DNA of 64,000 nucleotides from an uncultured Bacteroidota bacterium (GTDB lineage Bacteria; Bacteroidota; Bacteroidia; AKYH767-A; OLB10): NCBI GenBank assembly GCA_903847585.1, contig CAINEC010000031.1, positions 32,870 to 96,869 of the forward strand, read 5' to 3'. Shown piece by piece: positions 16,174 to 25,513 of this stretch (position 1 is its first letter; each line of letters starts with the position of its first letter). The notes under the pieces were generated by a model. It saw only the letters and a program-made list of their open reading frames with translations, ran no database searches and was not told where the DNA came from. The position numbers and the translations under genes were made by a program.

Positions 16174-19100
16174 ATGAAACATAAAATTAAAATAGGGCTG
16201 GTATATCTGATGATATTTAGTTTTTATCAGGGCAAATGTCAAAACTGGAAAAACGACAACTTATTATCTTCAAATTGTTTTATTGAAAATAAAGGACAAT
16301 TTATTAAAGAAGCCAAACAGCTCGGAGAAGTAAAGTATGTCTTAGGTGAATCTGATCAGGTCTTATTTACTAATAAAGGATTTTGCTTTCGAGTGATAGA
16401 ACGCAAAGAGGTGTCTTTTAAAAGAGAAAAAGAAAGTGAAGAACGTGAGCGTGAAGAAGAGCGAGAGAAAAACGAACCTGCTGAATATTGCAATGTGTTT
16501 TTTCAATTTGAAAATGCGAACACCAATTGCCAGCTAATAGCATCAAAAAAGAGAAGTGATTACTTTACCTATTTATCATCTATCAACGATTCGATATTTG
16601 GAATAAAAGCAGATGCTTATGAGGAATTTGTTTATCAGGATTTGTATCCTGGAATCGACTTAATATGTACTGTAGATGCAAATCGAAGAGGCTTTGAATA
16701 TTCACTTCATGTCGAGGCTGGCGCTGATGTATCTAAATTCAAAATGAAAATCAATGGTGATTATAAAAGAATAGTTGATAGCCGAGACGGATCAATAATA
16801 ATTAAAACAAAATTTGGGGAGATTACACAAACTGCACCATTAACGTATTATCAAAATGGTGGTGATATTAAGAGCGCATTTAATGTCAATGATGATGTAC
16901 TTTCATTTGTTTTTCCCGAAGGATATGATCATTCAAAATCAATAATTGTTGATCCATTTGTAAATACCAACCTAAATGCACTTTCCATCACAAAAATCGG
17001 ATTTGATATAGATTATGATTATGCTGGTAATGTCTATGTTTTTGGAGGCGGTGATGTAACTGCTAGTACTACACCATTCAAAGTGGCGAAATATAATAGT
17101 GCTGGTTCATTGCTATGGACATTTGTTGGTTCAGTTGCTGCTCAAAGTTGGACAAGTATAGGTGGTGGATTTGGTACAATGAGTATTCCTGGTAATTTCC
17201 TTGTCGATAAAGTGAATTTCAAAACTTATTTAATTGAAGGCGCAAATGTCAATGGTGCTCGAATGATTCGAATTGATCAGAGTGGATTATATGATAATTT
17301 TATTTCAAATCAGAATCCTTCTTTTCAAGAAGCATGGGATATGGCTTTCAATTGTACCAACGGACAAATTTATGCATGTGGGGGAGGAACAAATTCGAAC
17401 ATTAATTTTGGTATTGTTGATCCAACATCAGGTAATGTGGCATCAAGTAATATTACGGGAGATCCGAATGCCTATCAGGATATCGTGAATGTTGTAAATG
17501 ATTTTAACGGAAATGTATTTGTAGTATTTGCTGCAGGTATCGCAGTTACCGTTGATAATCATATTTTTCGTTTGAATAACGCTTTAAACTCCTTTGTTTG
17601 GTCCGCTCAATTACCAATTTATTCTTTAATAGAGGCCGCTAATAAACCATTGTCCGGCTTTATTAGTAATGGAGCAAATGTACTAGCAGTTAACAATAAC
17701 TATCTTTTTTATTGTGAAGGGAGTTATATTCAGGCATATGATAAAAATTCAGGAGCCGCTGTTGGTAGCGCCTTTATGTTAGGTAAAGCTGCACTTGATG
17801 GAACAGGAATAGCTGTCGATAATTGCAATAATATTTATATTGGTGGTTTAGGTAGTATTTTAGTTTACAATTTTAATGGAGCTACATTTTCATCATTAGG
17901 AACTATTCCATTAGGAGGAGCGTTGGCGACTAATAGGGTTTATGATATTAAGTATGATTTTAGTGGTAATCTACTATATGTATGTGGTGATAATTTTGTT
18001 GGAACATATGCCGCAACACAGAGTATTCCTTGTAATGGATTATCAGTATCAACTACAGGAGGGTGCACAGGAAATGCTACTGCCACTGTTACCACTAATC
18101 TAACTGGATTCACGCTTGAATATATTTGGTCAAATTCATCAGGAGTAGTAGTAGCTTCAACAACAACTACGGCATTGACCAACACAATTTCATCGTTACC
18201 AAGCGGAACTTATAATGTAACGGTACAGATTAATCCAATCTGTGGTGGTCCTTCTTCAACTGCAACAGTTGTCGTTTCGTCGAGTGGCGGATTTACGGCT
18301 TCATTATTATCAAATACTCCAGCAAGTTGTTCAACCGCAAGCAATGGTTCGTTGACAGTAGGTAATTTATCAGGAGGTACAAGTCCATTTAATTATTCAT
18401 GGAATACAACGCCTGTTCAAACTACCCCAACAGCTACTAATTTACTTCCAGGTAACTATACATGCACAGTAACAGATGCAATTGGTTGCACTTTTGCCGT
18501 GACATCAACTGTAGCGGCAGGAACAGGATTTACAGCTACTGTGTTGACGAATAATCCAGCAAGTTGTTCAACTGCTTCAAATGGATCTGTTTCCGTTGGG
18601 AATTTAGTTGGAGGAACAACGCCATTTACATACGCATGGAACACCACACCGTCCCAAACAAGTTCCACAGCAACAGGGTTAATGCCTGGTAGTTATACTT
18701 GTACAATAACGGATGCAAATGGATGTACCTACGGAGTGAATGCTACCATAAATGCAGGGGCAGGATTTACAGCCTCTGTGACTTCAAATAACCCAGCGCT
18801 CTGCAATAATTCAGCGACTGGCTCTGCAGGTGTAGGGAATTTCGTAGGTGGACAAGCTCCATTTAGTTACTCATGGAATTCATCACCAATTCAAACATCT
18901 GCTACAGCGATTAATTTACCTGCAGGAAATTATACTTGTTTGATTACAGATGCTAATTCGTGTACTTATTCTGTCAATACTACAATTAATCAACCAACTG
19001 CATTATCTGTCAGCTCACAAGTAACTCAACCTATTTGTAATAATCCTGCTTCGTTTGGATCAATTACTTCATCTCCTAGTGGAGCAACACCACCTTATAA

Positions 19101-20700
19101 TTATAGTTGGTCTCCATCAGGTGGTTCATCAAGTACTGCAAATAATTTAGCTCCTAATAATTATACTTGTATTGTATCAGATGCAAATGCATGTACCTCT
19201 GTACAAAATTTTGTGATTGTATATCCACCAGCAATTATTGCCAATACAATTTCAACTTCTACTATTTGCAATGGCTCATCTGATGGTTCTGCAACTGCAT
19301 CGGTTCAAAGTGGTGGAACTGCACCTTATACTTATTCATGGATGCCAGGAAATTTAAATGGTTCTACGATAAATAATATTAGTGCAGGAACCTTTACTGT
19401 TACGGTGACGGACGTTAATGGATGTACTGTAAATTCAAGTGTATTAGTATCTCAACCTAATCCGCTTATTGCCACAGCATCATCATCTTCTCCATCTGTT
19501 TGTATTGGAGGTACTGTAACGTTATCTGCTAATGGAGGAAATAATTACCAGTGGTCTAATGGTGCACCTTCGCAAAGTACAACTGTAACTTTGAATCAAA
19601 ACCAAACTTATACAGTAACTGCAACTGATATTTCTGGATGTACTGGTATTGCTAATGTTAGTGTTAATATTGATCCTTTCCCAATTGCTGCATTTGTTGC
19701 AGATACTGCTTGTTTAAAAACAGCGACAAATTTTACGAATCAATCCACCATTGCATCAGGTTCAATTAGTAATTACTTATGGGACTTTGGTGATGGGGCC
19801 ACATCAACGAATTATAATCCAACGCATATATACAGTACCAATGGAAATCATATTGCGACGCTTATTGCCACAAGTAATAAAGGTTGCATCGATACGATAA
19901 CCGGGACCGTTTATGTTCGACAGTTACCTGTACCAGATTTAACAGCTGATATTATGGCTGGTTGTCCACCAATAGAAGTCAATTTCACAGATCAATCAAC
20001 CACTCCTGAAGGTGTAATCACATCGGCCTTTTGGCAATTTGGAAATGGATTTAATATATACGGAAATAATGTAAATACTATTTATGATCAATCTGGCTTA
20101 TACAATGTTATATTAACATCAACAACTAACTTTGGATGTAAGAAAGATTCTGTTTTTGCTAATTATATTTTCGTATATCCAGAACCGATAGCAGATTATA
20201 CAACACGTCCAGACAATCCTTCGTATTTTATTCCACAGTTAGAATTTTATGATCGATCAATCAGTGCTATAAAGTGGTCATGGGATTTTGATGATGGTTC
20301 ACTTGATGCTTCTCAAAATCCAGTACATATTTTTGCTGATACAGGAGTTTATTATATTCAATTGGCAATTGAAAACACTTATGGTTGTGTTGATACCGTT
20401 GTTAAGAGATTTGAATTTAAGGATGATTTTTCATTCTGGATTCCTTTATCATTTAGTCCTAATAACGATGGCAAAAATGATTTATTCAAGGTTTACGGAT
20501 TTAACTTCATTGATTTTGAAATTGAAATTCGTAATCGATGGGGACAACTAGTTTATCAATCAAACGATAAAGAAGAAGGATGGAATGGAAAGTATAATGA
20601 TAAGGATTGTCCAGAAGCAGTTTATGTTTATAAATTGAAGTTTAAAGATGTATTTAACAAAGGACATGAAAACACAGGTCGTGTTGTGATTATTCGATAG
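16174..20700 (+). CDS. Large surface protein: DUF7948-like N-terminus, SprB/PKD repeats, gliding-type C-terminal domain
   Basis: The product is 1508 residues with a signal peptide ending near GKCQ23. Residues ~35-265 ('FIENKGQFIKEAKQLGEVKY', 'DLYPGIDLICTVD') match the DUF7948 module found at the start of many Bacteroidota adhesins. A beta-propeller-like section follows. Next come five to six ~75-residue SprB-like repeats ('GSLTVGNLSGGTSPFNYSWN...LLPGNYTCTVTDAIGC'), then PKD domains ('YLWDFGDGATSTNYNPTHIY', 'WSWDFDDGSLDASQNPVHIF'). The end is a gliding-motility-associated C-terminal domain ('SFSPNNDGKNDLFKVYG...VVIIR'), the type B T9SS signal. A roughly 20-residue run of Arg/Glu at about 86-105 is low-complexity. 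Likely role: adhesion or gliding surface. Confidence 0.87.
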   Translation: MKHKIKIGLVYLMIFSFYQGKCQNWKNDNLLSSNCFIENKGQFIKEAKQLGEVKYVLGESDQVLFTNKGFCFRVIERKEVSFKREKESEEREREEEREKNEPAEYCNVFFQFENANTNCQLIASKKRSDYFTYLSSINDSIFGIKADAYEEFVYQDLYPGIDLICTVDANRRGFEYSLHVEAGADVSKFKMKINGDYKRIVDSRDGSIIIKTKFGEITQTAPLTYYQNGGDIKSAFNVNDDVLSFVFPEGYDHSKSIIVDPFVNTNLNALSITKIGFDIDYDYAGNVYVFGGGDVTASTTPFKVAKYNSAGSLLWTFVGSVAAQSWTSIGGGFGTMSIPGNFLVDKVNFKTYLIEGANVNGARMIRIDQSGLYDNFISNQNPSFQEAWDMAFNCTNGQIYACGGGTNSNINFGIVDPTSGNVASSNITGDPNAYQDIVNVVNDFNGNVFVVFAAGIAVTVDNHIFRLNNALNSFVWSAQLPIYSLIEAANKPLSGFISNGANVLAVNNNYLFYCEGSYIQAYDKNSGAAVGSAFMLGKAALDGTGIAVDNCNNIYIGGLGSILVYNFNGATFSSLGTIPLGGALATNRVYDIKYDFSGNLLYVCGDNFVGTYAATQSIPCNGLSVSTTGGCTGNATATVTTNLTGFTLEYIWSNSSGVVVASTTTTALTNTISSLPSGTYNVTVQINPICGGPSSTATVVVSSSGGFTASLLSNTPASCSTASNGSLTVGNLSGGTSPFNYSWNTTPVQTTPTATNLLPGNYTCTVTDAIGCTFAVTSTVAAGTGFTATVLTNNPASCSTASNGSVSVGNLVGGTTPFTYAWNTTPSQTSSTATGLMPGSYTCTITDANGCTYGVNATINAGAGFTASVTSNNPALCNNSATGSAGVGNFVGGQAPFSYSWNSSPIQTSATAINLPAGNYTCLITDANSCTYSVNTTINQPTALSVSSQVTQPICNNPASFGSITSSPSGATPPYNYSWSPSGGSSSTANNLAPNNYTCIVSDANACTSVQNFVIVYPPAIIANTISTSTICNGSSDGSATASVQSGGTAPYTYSWMPGNLNGSTINNISAGTFTVTVTDVNGCTVNSSVLVSQPNPLIATASSSSPSVCIGGTVTLSANGGNNYQWSNGAPSQSTTVTLNQNQTYTVTATDISGCTGIANVSVNIDPFPIAAFVADTACLKTATNFTNQSTIASGSISNYLWDFGDGATSTNYNPTHIYSTNGNHIATLIATSNKGCIDTITGTVYVRQLPVPDLTADIMAGCPPIEVNFTDQSTTPEGVITSAFWQFGNGFNIYGNNVNTIYDQSGLYNVILTSTTNFGCKKDSVFANYIFVYPEPIADYTTRPDNPSYFIPQLEFYDRSISAIKWSWDFDDGSLDASQNPVHIFADTGVYYIQLAIENTYGCVDTVVKRFEFKDDFSFWIPLSFSPNNDGKNDLFKVYGFNFIDFEIEIRNRWGQLVYQSNDKEEGWNGKYNDKDCPEAVYVYKLKFKDVFNKGHENTGRVVIIR

Positions 20701-20702
20701 CT

Positions 20703-21773
20703 ATGAAAAGAGGTTACTTGCTGATCTGTTTAATATTGTTTTCTTTTTATTCAAATGCGCAACAAATTCCCAATTCCGTTTGCTTTTATTATAACTGGTA
20801 TGGGAGTAAATTGATAGATGGAGATAATTACCATTGGAAACATCCGGTGATGCCCGAAAATGATAAGGATACAACTAAAAAGTTATTTCTAGGTAATGGC
20901 GATATTGGCGCGAATTATTTTCCTGAGTTAGGAGAGTATTCGAGTGCAGATTCATTAGTTATTAAAAAGCACATGCAACAGATGGCTGCTGCAGGGTTTT
21001 GTATTGTGGCTGTTACATGGTTAGGTGAATCGGATTATACCTATAAGAGTCTTCCTATAATTTTCAAATATGCTGCTGAATCTAATTTAAAAGTTTGTTT
21101 TCAGATTGAACCTTGTGTTCGAAAAACAGCGATGATGACGGTGCAGCAAATGATTTTTATTATCAATCAATTTGGAAATGAGAAATCATTTTATCGTGAT
21201 GAAATAACTAAAAAGCCATTATTCTTTGTGTATGATTCTTATATGATTGATGCTGTAGAATGGAATAAGGTTTTAGGTAATAATTCCGATGAACTTATTT
21301 TTCGCAAGACCAAATACGATTCAGATGTAATTGGTTTATTTTGCTGGAAAGAGGATACTGCATTTTTTCAGAAGGCAGGCTTCGATGGAATGTATACATA
21401 TTTTGCAAGTCGTGGATTTACCTATGGGGCAAATCCCGATAATTGGAAATCTTTAAACGCATTTGCTAAGAATAACGATTTGAAATTTATTCCATCTGTT
21501 GGGCCAGGGTATAATGATAATCGTATCCGACCATGGAATAAAAAGAATACAAAAGATAGAGAAAAGGGTAGGTATTATGATCGTTTTTTTGAGGATGCTA
21601 TCAATTGTAAACTAGATTGGATAGCGGTAACCTCCTTTAACGAATGGCATGAAGGCACACAAATAGAGCCTGCTCAATCATACCAGTTTAAAGATGCCTT
21701 GTATTTGGATTATGAAGGATTGCCCAATGATTATTATATAACTAGGACTCGTTACTGGTTGAATAAAAAATAA
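20703..21773 (+). CDS. GH99-like glycoside hydrolase domain protein
   Basis: The product is 356 residues with a signal peptide ending near SNAQ20. 'CFYYNWYGS...YHWKHPVMPE', 'PELGEYSSADSLVIKKHMQQMAAAGFCIVAVTWLGES' and 'VTSFNEWHEGTQIEPAQSY' are the signatures of the GH99 / GH71-like endo-mannosidase superfamily. The 'FNEWHEGTQIEP' strand carries the catalytic acidic residues. Characterised members cleave alpha-mannans or related glycans. It starts two bases after the large adhesin stops, so the two are probably co-transcribed and both act outside the cytoplasm. Confidence 0.83.
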   Translation: MKRGYLLICLILFSFYSNAQQIPNSVCFYYNWYGSKLIDGDNYHWKHPVMPENDKDTTKKLFLGNGDIGANYFPELGEYSSADSLVIKKHMQQMAAAGFCIVAVTWLGESDYTYKSLPIIFKYAAESNLKVCFQIEPCVRKTAMMTVQQMIFIINQFGNEKSFYRDEITKKPLFFVYDSYMIDAVEWNKVLGNNSDELIFRKTKYDSDVIGLFCWKEDTAFFQKAGFDGMYTYFASRGFTYGANPDNWKSLNAFAKNNDLKFIPSVGPGYNDNRIRPWNKKNTKDREKGRYYDRFFEDAINCKLDWIAVTSFNEWHEGTQIEPAQSYQFKDALYLDYEGLPNDYYITRTRYWLNKK

Positions 21774-21798
21774 AAAAGAGGGCCCAGCCCTCTTTTTT
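21772..21798. terminator. Bidirectional terminator
   Basis: The symmetrical hairpin AAAAAAGAGGGC-CCA-GCCCTCTTTTTT has a T tract on both strands and lies between the convergent GH99-like gene and the LPP20-like lipoprotein gene. It should stop transcription in both directions. Confidence 0.88.
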
Positions 21799-21800
21799 AT

Positions 21801-23759
21801 TTAATTAATCATTTTGCTAATTTGTAATTTTATATTTTCTTTCTCAGGTCTACTGAATTTTTTATTAAACCCAATTACAGCAGAAAGTCCAAATCTGAAA
21901 TAGAGTTTGTAAGTTCTATCAAAATTTGTGAATGCAGATACTTCTGAAGTCAAGTGAACAGGCCCAAATGGGATTCTTAATCCAATTTCTCCTACACCAA
22001 AAGTTTGGTTGGTATAAGTAAAAACATTCGTAGAATCTTGAGTGAATGCTACACCCAAATTTACCATTAAGAATCTTCTTGCTATTAAGCTTCCACAAAT
22101 CGTAGTTAATTTAGGTTGTGTAAAGTTAATTGTATCTCCTTGTAAATCGTAAATACCGCTACTAGGATTTAAAAAACCTAATCTTAAACCAGCTTGTGAA
22201 TATTTATATCTATTATGTCCGTTTCTAGAAAGTCTTTTTTCTTCCACATTAAATTTGCGATAAATGCCAAATTGATAAAACGAAAACAAATCATCAAATA
22301 GTTTTTCACTATCTTCAATTCCAAATGATTTTCCATCTGCAAATTGCTTAGGACTATTTGCTAATGAGAAATTAAATTCCATTACATTTCGAGTAAAAGT
22401 TTTTTCTAAATACTTTTTCTTTTCCCTTTTGTAAAGCTTAAAAGAGACCTCATTGAGCTTATCGTAGATTTTCTCATTATAAGGAAAGTCTTTTCTAAAG
22501 TCCGAAATCATTTTAATGGCATTTTCATAATTCTTATTGTAAATCTTTTCATCAATTTTTTTTAATTCACTATTCACTTTTACGTCTTCAAGTTCTTTAC
22601 TAATGTTCGAATATTTCTTAGGGTCAATGTATGCATAAGGCTCTAGTCGAACAAACTTGGTGTAGGCTAAATCATAATTATTTTTAAATTCCAGTAGTTT
22701 ATCTATTTCTGATATTGATTTCCTGAAATATCTTTCTGACAATTCTTTTTCTTTCGACTTATAGCTTGTGAATACCTCATTATCTAAATTGGATAAAAAT
22801 TGAATTTCATTCAAGGCGCTTTCATAATCACTATTTCTTTCAAAGTCTTCAATCTTCTTGTTCTTTTCTTTTACAATTTCATCTAAGCATAACTGTTTAT
22901 TCGTTTTAGCTTCTTCATTAAAAGGATTCAATATTAATACATCACTGTATTTGTTATAAGCTTCTAAATACTTTCGCTCTTTTAAATATTTGGTATTTGC
23001 GTCTTTTAATAAATCTTCGATATAGCTATTAGAATAATTGCTCAATAAATAGTTAATATCAATTATCAAACTTTGATAATTGATATCGATAACTTCTAAC
23101 TGGTCAGTGTATACTCTATCATTTTTTATAAGGCTGCTAAGAACAGATTTGTTTTGATCAATTTTTTTCTTGCGCGTTGATAATTGAGATAAGCTTTCAT
23201 TGAAAAATTTAGAATTGTAATTAGCATCCGTTATTTCATTTTTTACTGATGTAGCTAATACTTGTGCACTTTTTATATCATCAGTAATCATTGAAATATA
23301 TGAATCGGTCAATTCCTTTTTTTCGATGTATAGAATAACATGCAGTTCTTTATTAATGTGATCATAACAATAGTCTGAATGAATTCCTGTAAGATTCATG
23401 AAAGTTGTTTGTAATGACTTGAAATCATATGCAATCACTTCACTCTTCCCTGATGATGTTGTAATTTGCGACTTATTGCTACGGTTTTCTGTTTTGATAT
23501 CCGTAACTATATTAGCCGACAATTCTTCCTTCATTTTGATCATTGAAGAGTTGTATGTACTTTCAATATATTTTTTCTTATCACAAGATAAATTTCCTTT
23601 GTATAAAACATAGAATCTAGTATCTGGATAACTAATTCTTCTGTAGGAATCTGAGCACCATGGTTTTAAATCTGCTGTTTGACCTGTGATTTTATAAGCC
23701 AACTTACAAGAACTTAAGGATAAAGAAAACAGAATAATTACTGAAAAAAGTTTTTTCAT
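21801..23759 (-). CDS. LPP20-like lipoprotein with repeats and C-terminal barrel-like region
   Basis: The product is 652 residues with a lipoprotein signal peptide and lipobox LSLSSC (Cys18). Residues ~45-160 resemble an LPP20/FlgT-type domain ('YIESTYNSSMIKMKEELSANIVTDIKTENRSNKSQ...YIEKKELTDSY'). The middle (~180-450) is helical and Lys-rich with TPR-like repeats ('YLEAYNKYSDVLILNPFNEEAKTNKQ'). The last ~180 residues alternate strands like an outer-membrane beta-barrel ('AGLRLGFLNPSSGIYDL', 'FRFGLSAVIGFNKKF'). It follows the smaller LPP20 gene by 11 bases, so they form one operon and probably one envelope complex. Precise function unknown. Confidence 0.62.
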   Translation of the reverse strand: MKKLFSVIILFSLSLSSCKLAYKITGQTADLKPWCSDSYRRISYPDTRFYVLYKGNLSCDKKKYIESTYNSSMIKMKEELSANIVTDIKTENRSNKSQITTSSGKSEVIAYDFKSLQTTFMNLTGIHSDYCYDHINKELHVILYIEKKELTDSYISMITDDIKSAQVLATSVKNEITDANYNSKFFNESLSQLSTRKKKIDQNKSVLSSLIKNDRVYTDQLEVIDINYQSLIIDINYLLSNYSNSYIEDLLKDANTKYLKERKYLEAYNKYSDVLILNPFNEEAKTNKQLCLDEIVKEKNKKIEDFERNSDYESALNEIQFLSNLDNEVFTSYKSKEKELSERYFRKSISEIDKLLEFKNNYDLAYTKFVRLEPYAYIDPKKYSNISKELEDVKVNSELKKIDEKIYNKNYENAIKMISDFRKDFPYNEKIYDKLNEVSFKLYKREKKKYLEKTFTRNVMEFNFSLANSPKQFADGKSFGIEDSEKLFDDLFSFYQFGIYRKFNVEEKRLSRNGHNRYKYSQAGLRLGFLNPSSGIYDLQGDTINFTQPKLTTICGSLIARRFLMVNLGVAFTQDSTNVFTYTNQTFGVGEIGLRIPFGPVHLTSEVSAFTNFDRTYKLYFRFGLSAVIGFNKKFSRPEKENIKLQISKMIN

Positions 23760-23770
23760 TTTTCCAATTA

Positions 23771-24334
23771 TTAATCTTTATTCATTGCTTTATCCCACTC
23801 CGAATCAAAATTCTTATAATCTTGATCTAATTGTTTTTTATCGCTATCTGATATTTTCTTTCTAGTTGCCGCTTTTAGGTTGTCCCTTGGTATTTCAATA
23901 GCCACATAGTAAGTATATGTTTGGTCTTTTTCTTTGAAAGCTTTTTCACAGTTTAATGAAAGACCCTGCATTGCTTCTGAGATGATTTCCCTTTTTTCGC
24001 CCTCAACTACGTTTTCATAATCTTTTGTCGTACCAACTTGATTTTGTTTAGAGTAATTTTTTAAAAACGATTCAAGTTTGACTTCAATCTGTCTTGCTAA
24101 TTCTTTTTCAGCATTGTTCATAGCTATTTCTTTAGCATAGTTAAGTTCAATACTATTTCCCATGCTACTAGCTCTGATTATAGATTTGTCAGACTGGTAC
24201 TCCTTTCCAGTACATGGTAGGCGGATTTCTTCACTATCTTGAACTTTAGTGATGTCCTTACCATGCTTACATGAATTTAATAGAAACAGGGAAGCTAATG
24301 CTAATACCTGCACATTAATTAGTTTTGTTTTCAT
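23771..24334 (-). CDS. LPP20 family lipoprotein
   Basis: The product is 187 residues with a lipobox LLNSC (Cys22). 'IIRASSMGNSIELNYAKEIAMNNAEKELARQIEVKLESFLKNY', then 'ISEAMQGLSLNCEKAFKEKDQTYTYYVAIEIPRDNL', is the classic LPP20 pattern: an amphipathic helix of Ala/Glu followed by the 'TYYVAIEI' strand. The family are outer-membrane lipoproteins of unknown mechanism. It is first in a two-gene operon with the 652-residue LPP20-like protein. Confidence 0.78.
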   Translation of the reverse strand: MKTKLINVQVLALASLFLLNSCKHGKDITKVQDSEEIRLPCTGKEYQSDKSIIRASSMGNSIELNYAKEIAMNNAEKELARQIEVKLESFLKNYSKQNQVGTTKDYENVVEGEKREIISEAMQGLSLNCEKAFKEKDQTYTYYVAIEIPRDNLKAATRKKISDSDKKQLDQDYKNFDSEWDKAMNKD

Positions 24335-24410
24335 ATTATATTATTTATTTTATTTGCGGTTCGAAATTACTAAAAATAAGATTATTATAAAAAATATTTT
24401 GCTTAGTCGA

Positions 24411-24441
24411 TTTGAAGAATTTCTTTATAATAATAGTCTTG
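24411..24441 (+). promoter_or_regulatory. Candidate Bacteroidota promoter for the small membrane protein gene
   Basis: TTTG at 24411..24414, a 19-base spacer, then TAGTCTTG at 24434..24441 (7 of 8 to TAnnTTTG). The ATG of the downstream gene is about 28 bases further on, which fits a short leader. Confidence 0.55.
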
Positions 24442-24469
24442 TGTTTATTTTTTTTATTATTTTAGGTGT

Positions 24470-24772
24470 ATGAAAATATGGCATCTTAAAGCATTTCTTG
24501 CAGCAATTTTAATATTGTGTTTGGCTCCATTTCCTAAAGAGTTCTATTTAATTGTTCGTTATGCCGCTACTTTTGGATTTGGTATCCTTGCTTTTCAAGC
24601 TTATGTATCGAAAACTCCGAGAGTTGTATTATATCTATTCTTATCTTTTATTTTTCAGCCTTTTTATAATGTTGATTTGGATGACTTATTCTGGCAGATT
24701 ATTTATATTTTGGTTGCTGTATGGTTGGTTTATGATATAAATTTAAAAAGACTTAAAAGTGAGAAAAAATAA
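24470..24772 (+). CDS. Small multi-pass membrane protein (DUF6804-like)
   Basis: The product is 100 residues, three to four hydrophobic helices with few charged residues until the C-terminal 'DINLKRLKSEKK'. The layout 'LAPFPKEFYLIVRYAATFGFGILAFQAY', then 'LFLSFIFQPFYNVDLDDLFWQIIYILVAVWLV', resembles the DUF6804 family of small inner-membrane proteins (Pro-rich first loop, 'FQPF', 'W.II.I'). No function is known. It overlaps the next gene by 14 bases. Confidence 0.6.
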   Translation: MKIWHLKAFLAAILILCLAPFPKEFYLIVRYAATFGFGILAFQAYVSKTPRVVLYLFLSFIFQPFYNVDLDDLFWQIIYILVAVWLVYDINLKRLKSEKK

Positions 24773-25412
24773 ATCGGTTGTTCGATTAGTAGTATTTTGT
24801 TTTATCGCTGTTATTTTAATTTTTATATTTTTATTTAGAGGTTGGCTTAAGTATGAAGTTAAATCTATTGTCAATAAAAATTCAAATAAAAATGTAGTTT
24901 GTAAAAATTGTGATAGCTATTTTAAAGACGGTGTTGCTACTCATCAAACAGCTTATGTAAAAGAAGGAATCAAACCTCAAAAGGAATTAAGTGATTTAGA
25001 AAATTTAGAAAGGCGAGGTGTTCTCGTTAAATTAATCACCAACAATGATTATTCTCTTCGAAAAATGGAACATTCACGTCCCTTGGTTTTACCTAAAGTT
25101 AGTTCGTTTTTGAATGATTTGACAAAAGAATACAAGCATCAACTTAAGGATTTAAATTATGTTCCTTTTGAGATTACTAGTGCTACAAGATCAAAAAGGA
25201 CGGTCCGACAGTTAATGGGCAATAATGTTAATGCAATTACCAATAGCGCCCATCTAAAAGGGAAAACAATCGATATTAGTTACATAAAATTCAGTTCAAA
25301 TACTAAACAATTAAATTGCTTTATAAAGGCTGTTAAAAATTTGCAAGATCAAAATCGATGCTTTGTTAAATTTGAGCGTGCTCAAGGATGCTTACATATA
25401 ACTGTTAGGTAA
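24759..25412 (+). CDS. DUF5715 (peptidase M15-like) protein
   Basis: The product is 217 residues with a GTG start and one N-terminal membrane helix (about 8-28), so the rest faces the periplasm. 'PFEITSATRSKRTVRQLMGNNVNAITNSAHLKGKTIDISYIKF', then 'CFVKFERAQGCLHITVR', matches DUF5715, whose SxH..G..xDI and C-terminal xHI motifs parallel the zinc ligands of M15 D-Ala-D-Ala peptidases. It may act on or bind peptidoglycan. It is translationally coupled to the preceding membrane protein. Confidence 0.7.
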   Translation: MRKNKSVVRLVVFCFIAVILIFIFLFRGWLKYEVKSIVNKNSNKNVVCKNCDSYFKDGVATHQTAYVKEGIKPQKELSDLENLERRGVLVKLITNNDYSLRKMEHSRPLVLPKVSSFLNDLTKEYKHQLKDLNYVPFEITSATRSKRTVRQLMGNNVNAITNSAHLKGKTIDISYIKFSSNTKQLNCFIKAVKNLQDQNRCFVKFERAQGCLHITVR

Positions 25413-25452
25413 CATTTAGTAGTTTATTAAGAGTTTATTTATATTGATTGAT

Positions 25453-25483
25453 TTTGATAGGATGTTTTTTTAGTTTAAATTTG
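25453..25483 (+). promoter_or_regulatory. Promoter of the FHA/kinase operon
   Basis: TTTG at 25453..25456, exactly 19 bases of spacer, then TAAATTTG at 25476..25483. This is a full match to the Bacteroidota primary sigma pattern TTTG-N19-TAnnTTTG. The predicted start of transcription is near 25490, about 24 bases before the ATG of the FHA-ABC gene. It is the strongest promoter match I found and heads the long co-directional signalling run. Confidence 0.75.
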
Positions 25484-25513
25484 ATTTTCTATCAATATTT
25501 ATATTTTAATTAA

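Noticed and set aside
16430-16490. Arg/Glu repeat run as a possible frameshift scar
   Set aside because: The frame continues cleanly into the conserved DUF7948-like region on both sides, so it is a low-complexity insert.
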